Shown here: in pieces, positions 1 through 8,056 of the stretch
Layout: each line of letters opens with the position of its first letter
How positions within the stretch are numbered: position 1 is the stretch's first letter
Source: Nymphalis io
Taxonomy: Eukaryota; Arthropoda; Insecta; Lepidoptera; Nymphalidae
DNA: 64,000 bases
NCBI RefSeq assembly: GCF_905147045.1
Contig: NC_065888.1
Location: 4,531,001 to 4,595,000 of the forward strand
Reading direction: 5' to 3'
Program-made: the position numbers and the translations under genes
Notes under the pieces: model-generated
What the model was told of the DNA's origin: nothing
The model's input: only the letters and a program-made list of their open reading frames with translations
Database searches by the model: none

Positions 1-314
1 ATTTAATATATTTCATTAATTTTTAGTTTAGTTTGAAATATATTTTAAAGTGTAAATCAATTAAAACGTATGACTTAATTTAATCAAAATCTCTTATCGG
101 AACGTATTATTCATACGTCACAGATATAATTAATATCAATGAATGAAGATTAATATTATCAATAAAAAAATACTAAATATACAATTTAAATTTTTGCATT
201 GTTTCGTATACATGCAGTACTGTATTTCGACTAAAATTCAAAGTCAAAATATTTATCAGATATAGAATATTTTACACTTGGATCACGTTAGTCTATAATA
301 ACGTGAATAGGCTA
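1..314. other. AT-rich non-coding flank
   Basis: I see no gene in this stretch. It is AT-rich unique-looking sequence that ends at the insertion site of the R1-clade retrotransposon. Confidence 0.6.
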
Positions 315-329
315 GGTCTAAGGGGATTT
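315..329. repeat. Left target-site duplication of the R1-clade element
   Basis: GGTCTAAGGGGATTT occurs here and again, without mismatch, at 6711-6725 immediately after the poly(A) tail. A perfect 15-bp direct repeat around a poly(A)-ended element is the mark of target-primed reverse transcription, and lack of divergence means a recent insertion. Confidence 0.95.
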
Positions 330-1048
330 GGGGTGCATGTCAGTCACCTCCACGTGGTGCACCCTGGGCAACGGGGTCGACAAGTAATCCGATGTTTTCT
401 CGGAGGGCCTGTCGACCGCGGCTAAGACTGACGCGACGGTAATGCCACGGGCCGTTCCTGGTACTTTTCTGTTCAGCAGACTGGACTGTGCGAGCGGCTT
501 TGTGGCAAATTGAAGGTGGAAGGAAGAAGCTCTCTGCTTTCTTTCTTTGTTTTGTTTTGTTCTTCTTCCGTTTTGTTTCGTTTCGTTTTCTTTTCTTCTG
601 TTTCATTTTTTGTTAATTTTGTTTTGTTTTATTTTCTTGTTTTATTTACTTTACTTCTTTCATTTATTTATTTATTGGAGGTTACTCCCAATGGTGGAGT
701 CAGTCGAGTTAGAGTTGGTCTCCGGGGTCTTTTTGGGCTGCCGGAGAAAGGAGGTGGGAGAGGCGGGTTCGCCCAGTGTCGGTATCGATGCTGGGTGGAC
801 AGACTAAAAGGTCACCGCCTCTCAAACTCGTTTCCCCATCCGGGTGTTGTGGACATGTCTCGCAGCCCGTGGTGGGACCGAGGGCCTTGCCTTAACCGGC
901 TGGGCCAAGAGGAGACAACCTCAATAAAAAACATTAGTTTGTAGATCCCGTGATACCACCCGACCTCACGGTGTATATAGGGTTACCAAGGTACAGGGGG
1001 CACTGCCTTGGTGGACTTTTTATTTCCCCCATACTCGTGGGATTATAC

Positions 1049-3163
1049 ATGAATAAACAAAACAAAACATTTAAAAACAACGGACTCGGCGATCATATGG
1101 ACAACGATAACATGGCGGTGGAGGCGGGCGCCCCAATAGCGCGCGCCGAAACCAAAGACACTCTCGTGTCCAAAAAACTGGTGGTCCGACTGGAACGACT
1201 CTCAGAGTCCGACTCGTCGGCCACCAGCATGGTGATGGTCTCTTCAAGAGACCCCGCCTGTCGTCGGCGGAAGGGCGAGAAGCGGCCCCGTCCTGGGCCG
1301 GAGAGCTACTCCGGCTCCGAGAGCGACGCGGGTATGAGCGAAGGCGGCTTCTCGGGGTCAGGCATCAGCAAATGGCTGAAGCCCTCCCCCAAAAGGGGGC
1401 GTGGTCGACCGCCCACGACGGGCGAATACGTCGGCCTCGGGCGCTCCCGCGAGGAGCTAAAAGCCGCTAAGGCAAAGGAGCGGCGGTACGAGGCGGAGGA
1501 CGCACTGGCCGCGTACAGTGCGGCGGCCAAGGTGGCCACTGAAGAAAGGGCGGCCCGAGCAGAGAAACGCCAACCCGGCGCGACCGTGGACGTGCCGCAG
1601 ACGTCTGCCGCGCTGGACGCGGCGGTGAAGGAGGCGCTCGACGTCGTTCTGCAGGTTGCCGACAGGTCGGGCAACCTGAAGGGTACGTTCGTTCGGGCCC
1701 TGAAGTCCGCCGCCGTCACCATTAAAGGTGCGGTGGCGGATCTAAGGGCCCTCACGGTGACGGAGGAGGTGGCGCGACTGGAGGCGGCTAACACGCGACT
1801 CTCCGGCCAACTGGCCGAGTTGCGCCGGGAAGTCGCCGAAATGCGCCAGCGGCCGGTGGCGGCGACGGAGGCGAACCTCCAAAACGTCATGGAGGAAGCG
1901 CTGCGCGCGAACCGCGAGCAGTTCAGCACGATGCTGAATGCTCGCCTCGAGGGCCTCGAGGGCCGCCTCCTTCCGGAGCCTCGGCTGCGGCCTCCACTCG
2001 CCGCTGACCGTAGGGTAGCGCAGGCAGCGGCCGTAGCCGCGGCGGGAAAGGAGGCTCCAGCCGCCTCCCACGCAACGGAGGGCATCGAGGCCAGTGCCGC
2101 CAAGCCTGCTGCTATCAGGCCGAAGCGGCCTAAGAGAAGTATGGCTGCCCAAGAGGCGGCAGCCAGGAGGGTGGCTCCTCAGTCGTCAGCGGAGCCGGCC
2201 GCCACTCCGGCCACGTGGAGCGTCGTGGTCGCTAGGAACAGGCCAAAGAAGGCAGAGAAGCCGGGTGCCAAGCCAGCGGCGGCGAAGCCGACTTCTTCCG
2301 GGGCCACCAAAAAGGTCCCGGTTACGAGGAAACTCCGCCCCCCTCGCACCGCAGCGATAACGCTGACGCTGAAGCCCGGTGCTGAGGAAAAGGGGTGGAG
2401 CTACGAGAAGGCTCTGGCCCTGGCCAAAAGCCGGATCAGCCTCCGGGAGGTCGGCTTGACGGCGGTACGGTTCCGGACCGCGGCGACGGGAGCGCGGATG
2501 CTCGAGGTGCCGCCGGGCACCAACGAGGCCGAGAAGGCGGCGGATGCCCTGGCGGAAAAGCTCCGCGAGGCCCTCAGCCCGGAGATCGTCCAGATCCATC
2601 GACCCACAAAGTGTGTCGAACTAAGGGTACTAGACCTGGACGACTCCGTGACGGTGGCGGAAGCCGTGGCGGCGGTCGCTGAACAAGGCGGCTGCCCTAC
2701 CGGGGCCATTAAAGCGGGTATCATCGCTCGCGGCTCGAGCGGCTCGGGCTCTCTATGGCTGAGCTGCCCCGTTTCGGCCGCAAAGAAGGTCGTGGAGGTA
2801 GGTCGCATAAGGGTCGGGTGGGTGTCGGCGCGAGTCATGCTGCTCGACCCCAGACCGCTGCACTGTTTCCGGTGCCTCGAGCGGGGGCACATGGGGGCAA
2901 AATGTGACCGGGACGTCGACCGAAGCCGTCTGTGCTTCCGCTGTGGTCAGCCCGGTCATAAGGCTCGGGAGTGCTCCGCCACCGTAGCCAGCTGCGTGGT
3001 CTGCACTGCGGCCGGTAAGCCAGCTGCCCATGCCGCCTGCAGCAAGTCGTGCCAGGGCGGAAAGGGCGCCGCGCAGAGAAAGAAGACAGGGAAGGTGGCG
3101 ACGAAAGGCCCGGTAGCCGCGTCTCCACGCATAGAGGCGGAGCCGATGGAGACCGCGCAGTGA
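1049..3163 (+). CDS. R1-clade ORF1, gag-like RNA-binding protein
   Basis: The reading frame is open upstream to about 950, but that upstream start is GTG. The first ATG is at 1049, giving about 704 residues; ATGs at 1098 and 1113 are alternatives. The protein is rich in Ala, Arg, Lys and Glu, with a probable coiled-coil stretch in the middle. From about residue 606 it carries three zinc knuckles: CFRCLERGHMGAKC, then CFRCGQPGHKAREC, then a third Cys/His cluster starting CVVC. In this family ORF1 binds the element RNA and packages it with ORF2 protein. The stop TGA at 3161-3163 shares its last base with the ORF2 ATG. No internal stop or frameshift was seen. Confidence 0.9.
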   Translation: MNKQNKTFKNNGLGDHMDNDNMAVEAGAPIARAETKDTLVSKKLVVRLERLSESDSSATSMVMVSSRDPACRRRKGEKRPRPGPESYSGSESDAGMSEGGFSGSGISKWLKPSPKRGRGRPPTTGEYVGLGRSREELKAAKAKERRYEAEDALAAYSAAAKVATEERAARAEKRQPGATVDVPQTSAALDAAVKEALDVVLQVADRSGNLKGTFVRALKSAAVTIKGAVADLRALTVTEEVARLEAANTRLSGQLAELRREVAEMRQRPVAATEANLQNVMEEALRANREQFSTMLNARLEGLEGRLLPEPRLRPPLAADRRVAQAAAVAAAGKEAPAASHATEGIEASAAKPAAIRPKRPKRSMAAQEAAARRVAPQSSAEPAATPATWSVVVARNRPKKAEKPGAKPAAAKPTSSGATKKVPVTRKLRPPRTAAITLTLKPGAEEKGWSYEKALALAKSRISLREVGLTAVRFRTAATGARMLEVPPGTNEAEKAADALAEKLREALSPEIVQIHRPTKCVELRVLDLDDSVTVAEAVAAVAEQGGCPTGAIKAGIIARGSSGSGSLWLSCPVSAAKKVVEVGRIRVGWVSARVMLLDPRPLHCFRCLERGHMGAKCDRDVDRSRLCFRCGQPGHKARECSATVASCVVCTAAGKPAAHAACSKSCQGGKGAAQRKKTGKVATKGPVAASPRIEAEPMETAQ

Positions 3164-6100
3164 TGGCCCTGCGCTGTCTCCAGGCCAATATCAACCACTC
3201 AGCCAGGGCCCAGGACCTCCTAGTCCAAAGCATGGCAGAGTGGCAGATCAACGTGGCGGTGGTATCGGAGCCCTACTTCGTTCCCTCGCGGGACGACTGG
3301 GTCTCCGACCATGAACGGGTCGTGGCGATCGTCGCCCCTGCGGTCGCTGGTGCTCCGGCCATCGAGGGTGTGGCCAGGAGCAGGGGGTGCGTGCTGGCCG
3401 TCGTCGGCGGTGTGACGGTCGTCGCCGTCTACGCCTCGCCCAGTCGGAGTCTCGCCGAGTTTGAGCAGACGCTGGCAGAGGTCGGGACTCTGATCGGGCA
3501 AGCGGCGCCCGCACCGGTGTTGGTCGCGGGGGACTTCAACGCCAAATCAACGGCTTGGGGTTCTCCTGTGGCCAATGCCCGGGGTGAGGTGCTCGAGGAG
3601 TGGGCGGTCTCGTTGGGGCTGGCGGTCCTCAACAGTGGGTCGGAGAGCACGTGCGTGCGGCGACAGGGCGAATCGATCGTGGACGTTACGTTCGCGTCCA
3701 ACGCCCTGGCCCGCCGTGCTCAAAACTGGAGGGTCGAGACTGGCGTGGAGACACTGTCGGATCACCGATATATTCGGTTCGATGTCTCTGCGTCGGCTCG
3801 TTGGGATGTTCGGCCCACTGCTGACGGAAGAACGGAAAGTCGTCCGCGTTGGTGCCTGGGTCGCCTCGACGGACAGTTGGCGAAGGAGGCGGCCATCGTC
3901 GAAGCTTGGGGGGCCGGTTCCGACCCGGTCCTCCGGATCGACCAGGAGGCCGACCGGATCGACGGCGCCCTGTCCCGGGTGTGCGACGCGGCGATGCCGA
4001 GGGCTAAGCCACGCCCGCAACGTCGGCGGGTGTACTGGTGGCGTCCGGAGCTCCGTTTGCTGCGCAAGGCGTGCGTGGCAGCACGGCGCCGTTACATTCG
4101 GTGTAGGAGACGAAGGGTCCGTGATGACGACGCGGAGGAGGTCTTCTACACCGGATATAGGACCGCCTGCCAGGCCCTACAGAAGGCCATAGCACAGGCC
4201 AAAGAGGCGGCGTGGGAGGAATGGCTGGAGACGCTAAACGGCGATCCGTGGGGGCGCCCGTATCGGGTCGTGAGACAAAAGCTCCGACCCTGGGCTCCTC
4301 CGCTGACCAGCAGTCTCCAGCCGCAGCTCTTGGCGAGGGTTGTGGACACGCTCTTCCCCGAGCGGGGAGAGTTCGTGCCACCGGCCATGGTGCCGCCCGC
4401 GAGCAGGCCCCAAGAGGAGGACGACGGGTCACCGGTGACTCCGATCACCGAGGCGGAACTGCAGACGGCTGTCATCAGACTAGGGTCGAAAAAGACAGCC
4501 CCTGGGCCCGACGGAATCCCCGGTCGAGCCCTGAAGATCGCGTCGGAGGAGCTCGGCGAGAGCATGCGGCGCCTCTTCACCGCATGCCTGGCTCAGGGTA
4601 GGTTCCCGCGACGGTGGAAAACGGGCACGCTCGTTCTGATCCGCAAGGACGGGCGTCCGTCCGATCAGCCGTCAGCCTACCGCCCGATCGTGTTGCTCGA
4701 CGAGGTGAGCAAGCTCTTCGAGCGGGTGCTCGCTGCCCGTCTCGTCGGCAGTATGGAGCCGGGACTCGACGAGCGGCAATACGGGTTCCGTCCCGGCCGC
4801 TCGACGCTCGACGCGATCGCCAGGGTGAGGGGCCTGGCCGAGGAGGAGGTGTCTCGGGGCGGGGTGGTGTTGGCAGTGTCGCTGGATATTTCCAATGCCT
4901 TCAACACCCTGCCCTGGGAAACGGTGATGGAGACCCTGCGGTTCCACGGTGTGCCGGGCTACCTGCGGCGTACCGTGGCCGATTACTTCTCGGGCAGGGC
5001 GGTGGCCTTCCCGACTGCGGACGGATGGGCCGTCAGGTCGTTGTCGTGCGGTGTTCCGCAGGGGTCGGTACTAGGACCGCTCCTGTGGTGCATCGGCTAC
5101 GACTGGGTGCTGCGCGGGGCCACGTTGCGGGGGGTCAGCGTCACGTGCTACGCTGACGACACCCTCGTGTCGGCCCGCGGCAGTTCATACCGGGAGGCGG
5201 CCTATCGCGCCACGGCTGGGGTGGCGCACGTGGTCCACCGAATCCGCGCGTTGGGCCTCGAGGTGGCCCTACACAAATCCGAGGCCCTCGTCTTTCACGG
5301 GCCTCGGAACGCGCCACCTCCGGGGGCGGCGATAACGGTGGGCGGAACTTCCATCGCCGTCGGGTCGACGATGAAGTACCTGGGACTCGTGCTCGACGGC
5401 AGGTGGAAGTTCGAAGAGCACTTCCGGCGCTTGGCCCCAAAGTTGGTGGCTGCAGCCGGGGCGCTAGGGAGGATCCTCCCGAACGTGGGTGGGCCAGGAG
5501 GCTCCTGCAGGCGCCTGTACACCGGCGTCGTGCGCTCGATGGCGCTCTACGGGGCGCCGATATGGGCGGACGCTCTGAGCGCCCGCAACGTCGCCTCGCT
5601 GCGACGTCCACAGCGAGCGATGGCGCTCAGAGCGGCTCGGGCGTACCGCACGGTGTCGTACACCGCGGCGTGCCTGCTCGCCGGAAGCCCGCCATGGGAC
5701 CTCGAGGCCGAGGCTAACTCGAGGGTCTATTGGCGGATCAAGGCGTTAATGAGAGCGGAGGAGAGCCGGCCCCACCCACGTGAGGTTCGGACGTGGCGAG
5801 AGGAGGCCCACGAGAGGGTATTCGCCGAGTGGTCGGAGAGACTGGGTGTCCCGGGTGCTAGCCGGGACCTCGTTGCGGCCATTCGGCCGGTGCTGAGGAA
5901 GTGGGTCGAGCGCAAGCACGGCCCACCCACGTATCACCTCACACAGCTTTTGAACGGCCACGGTTGTTTCGGCCGGTACCTGTGTGAGGTGGTCGGTAGG
6001 GAGCCGACGGTGGAGTGCCACCATTGTGGCGGAGGAGCCGTGGATACGGCGGAACACACGCGCGTAGAGTGCCCGGCTTGGGCGGAGCCTCGCGCGGTCC

Positions 6101-6327
6101 TATCCACGGCCGTAGGTGGAGACCTGTCGCTTCCGGCCGTCGTCGAGAAGATGGCCGGAAGCGAAGAGATCTGGGCGGCAGTGTCCCGGTTCAGCGCATG
6201 CGTCATGTCGCAAAAGGAGAAGGCAGAGCGGGAGCGAGAGGACGACGTGGACTCGCTCCCGCAACGAAGAAGGAGACCTCTTCGACGGCGACGTGCCTTC
6301 GCAGGCCGGATGCTGCCGCAGAGTTAA
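3163..6327 (+). CDS. R1-clade ORF2, endonuclease/reverse transcriptase
   Basis: The start is taken at ATG 3163 because it begins the conserved endonuclease motif (MALRCLQANINHS) and overlaps the ORF1 stop as TGATG. The product is about 1054 residues. The apurinic-endonuclease-like domain covers roughly residues 1-230 (VAGDFNAKSTAWGS; SDHRYIRFDV). The reverse transcriptase follows with TAPGPDGIPG, a palm motif SLDISNAFNTLPW, GVPQGSVLGP and the catalytic YADD at residues 663-666. A Cys/His motif (CHHCGGGAVDTAEHTRVEC) begins near residue 952, as usual in this clade. No stop or frameshift was seen. It would nick the target and reverse-transcribe the element RNA there. The frame is also open upstream of the ATG, so a -1 frameshift fusion with ORF1 cannot be ruled out, but stop-start coupling is simpler. 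Confidence 0.93.
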   Translation: MALRCLQANINHSARAQDLLVQSMAEWQINVAVVSEPYFVPSRDDWVSDHERVVAIVAPAVAGAPAIEGVARSRGCVLAVVGGVTVVAVYASPSRSLAEFEQTLAEVGTLIGQAAPAPVLVAGDFNAKSTAWGSPVANARGEVLEEWAVSLGLAVLNSGSESTCVRRQGESIVDVTFASNALARRAQNWRVETGVETLSDHRYIRFDVSASARWDVRPTADGRTESRPRWCLGRLDGQLAKEAAIVEAWGAGSDPVLRIDQEADRIDGALSRVCDAAMPRAKPRPQRRRVYWWRPELRLLRKACVAARRRYIRCRRRRVRDDDAEEVFYTGYRTACQALQKAIAQAKEAAWEEWLETLNGDPWGRPYRVVRQKLRPWAPPLTSSLQPQLLARVVDTLFPERGEFVPPAMVPPASRPQEEDDGSPVTPITEAELQTAVIRLGSKKTAPGPDGIPGRALKIASEELGESMRRLFTACLAQGRFPRRWKTGTLVLIRKDGRPSDQPSAYRPIVLLDEVSKLFERVLAARLVGSMEPGLDERQYGFRPGRSTLDAIARVRGLAEEEVSRGGVVLAVSLDISNAFNTLPWETVMETLRFHGVPGYLRRTVADYFSGRAVAFPTADGWAVRSLSCGVPQGSVLGPLLWCIGYDWVLRGATLRGVSVTCYADDTLVSARGSSYREAAYRATAGVAHVVHRIRALGLEVALHKSEALVFHGPRNAPPPGAAITVGGTSIAVGSTMKYLGLVLDGRWKFEEHFRRLAPKLVAAAGALGRILPNVGGPGGSCRRLYTGVVRSMALYGAPIWADALSARNVASLRRPQRAMALRAARAYRTVSYTAACLLAGSPPWDLEAEANSRVYWRIKALMRAEESRPHPREVRTWREEAHERVFAEWSERLGVPGASRDLVAAIRPVLRKWVERKHGPPTYHLTQLLNGHGCFGRYLCEVVGREPTVECHHCGGGAVDTAEHTRVECPAWAEPRAVLSTAVGGDLSLPAVVEKMAGSEEIWAAVSRFSACVMSQKEKAEREREDDVDSLPQRRRRPLRRRRAFAGRMLPQS

Positions 6328-6680
6328 GGTGTGGTTGGCGGCGGAGGCAGTTTGTTGATCCGCCGCGGGGCTTCAAGCCCTGACGCCCAGCCTCCAGTGG
6401 CGGACTCGGGGGAGTCCGTCACGTAACAGGACAGAGGCACAGAGAGGAGGGAGGCGCGCCCTAACATCCTGGCGCGCTCTCGAGATGGGTCGCCTTATGG
6501 CGACGACCGCTGGCGGGGTTGCGGTTGTAAGTCACAACGTTCCCGTGACCCCGCCGCCTTGCGGAAAAGCGGAAATCCGGGGAGGTTTTAGTGGGTAGGA
6601 CGGGGCCTTCTGCCCCGTGAGTCCCACATACCCGTCCCTGTCCCCCCGGACCGGACGGCAGTAAATGCCTTTCCTCCCCG

Positions 6681-6710
<30 letters not shown>

Positions 6711-6712
<2 letters not shown>

Positions 6713-6725
6713 TCTAAGGGGATTT
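6711..6725. repeat. Right target-site duplication of the R1-clade element
   Basis: Perfect copy of 315-329, directly following the 30-A tail. Confidence 0.95.
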
Positions 6726-8056
6726 CATTTACTTTTATTGTCTAACTAGCTGACCCGTGCCCACTTCGTTGGGCGGTAAGCATTTTTACTTATGATCGAT
6801 TGGCCGAACATTTATAAAATTGTCTCGCGTATTTGATATTTGAAATTATCTCTTAAACTGCAACCAAAAAAAAACTGTAAGAAAACGAATTTCATTTTAA
6901 TAAAATTTCCTTGATAATAAAGCAACTAATTATTATTTTTTTTCATATGAAAAAAACCGTCATGACAAGTTATTAGAAGAAATATCACCTTTTTATATTT
7001 TATAAATATAAGTATAATTTTCCATAGTTACATTTTCACTCAATTGCTATAATTAAATTGTTATCTGAGATTAAACGATAAAGTGTTATGTAAGTGTCCT
7101 CTAAATCAAACGAAATTGTGCCAAGTGGCCATTGAAATTATTGTTACATCTATATATAAAACAACAAAACACTTAAGGATGAGTCTGTTTGTTAGCAATA
7201 AGTCAATTATCAAAATTAACTTAGTTTTTCAAAGTTAAAAAAAAATCCGAATAGTTAAGGTAATTAAGCGACTGGTAATTTTTATGTATCAGATATATAT
7301 CATATTCTTACTTTAACTACCTTTATATTTTTATCAAAAATATCTGCTACTTGTACTGCATTCGTATGATTGTTTATTAAATATACAACTAGGCCAACTG
7401 GGATAAGTGTTTGCTTTTGTCTCAAAGTTTGAATGGCGAGAAATATCAACTAATTCTTTATCATTAAGCCCTACAAACCAAGTATACTATCCTAATGTAT
7501 GTACTGTATTGTACCAGTATTTAAACCTCAAATATATATTGCTGTCAAATATTTAATGATTAATTTGTAGGTAAAATAAAGCCAGGCTAAGATTTTATTA
7601 AATATATTTATATAAAAAACCGAAATGTATCATTTACGTAGCGCTTTGGCTTTATATCTATCAATAGTCTTGTTTACGTATAACAAATTTAAGAAAAGCA
7701 TCGTGGAGCAAGTTAGTATCGACAATTGTTAAGTTAATCTGTAACGAATTCGACTCTCGTCATCAACTTCGACCATTGAATTTAAATTGAAATGAACTAC
7801 ATTAATAATTGATATATAATACAATAATTATGATAATTATAGAATGTGAATATGTAAATACACAACATCTTACAGAATAGCCCGTCAGAACATATAAATA
7901 CACGCTATGGTTATTTACATGTTGTATTGCATAGTTAATATCTCAATAGTTAAACGTTATCTAACCAATTATGAGATAATCTAAATTGTAGTTGTTATAT
8001 TGTCTTTCAATATTATTATAGTTTTATGTACGTCAGTGACAATTTGTTTTGGAAAC
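6726..8056. other. AT-rich upstream region of lipase A
   Basis: No gene is visible. 6747-6790 (GCTGACCCGTGCCCACTTCG and neighbours) and 7150-7200 read like degraded interspersed-repeat ends of a kind common in moth and butterfly genomes; I cannot assign them. The last 200 bases should hold the lipase A promoter. Confidence 0.4.
7891..7900 (+). promoter_or_regulatory. Candidate TATA box of lipase A
   Basis: CATATAAATA lies about 160 bp upstream of the lipase A start codon at 8057. Spacing and sequence are compatible with a TATA element, but no initiator or transcript evidence is available. Confidence 0.3.

Larger units (their letters stand above)
330..6710 (+). mobile_element. Full-length R1-clade non-LTR retrotransposon
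   Basis: The element is about 6.4 kb. It starts with GGGGTGCATGTCAG at 330, has a 5' UTR of about 0.7 kb with a T-rich tract (540-680), two long ORFs (gag-like ORF1, endonuclease/reverse transcriptase ORF2), a 3' UTR of about 350 bp and 30 A residues at 6681-6710. The coding part is GC-rich and stands out from the AT-rich host. The R1 assignment rests on the style of the ORF2 N-terminus (LQANINHSARAQDLL), an N-terminal apurinic-type endonuclease and a C-terminal Cys/His motif. R1 relatives include site-specific elements of rDNA and telomeric repeats. The flank here shows neither, so this copy looks non-site-specific or off target. Both ORFs are open and the target duplication is perfect, so it may be functional. 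A short derivative lies at 9634-10223. Confidence 0.93.

Noticed and set aside
1306..2152. Long minus-strand open frames across ORF1 of the R1-clade element
   Set aside because: They are shadows of a GC-rich coding strand; no family motif, and the plus strand has clear zinc knuckles.
4672..5611. Minus-strand frames opposite ORF2
   Set aside because: Same reason: the plus strand carries all reverse-transcriptase motifs.
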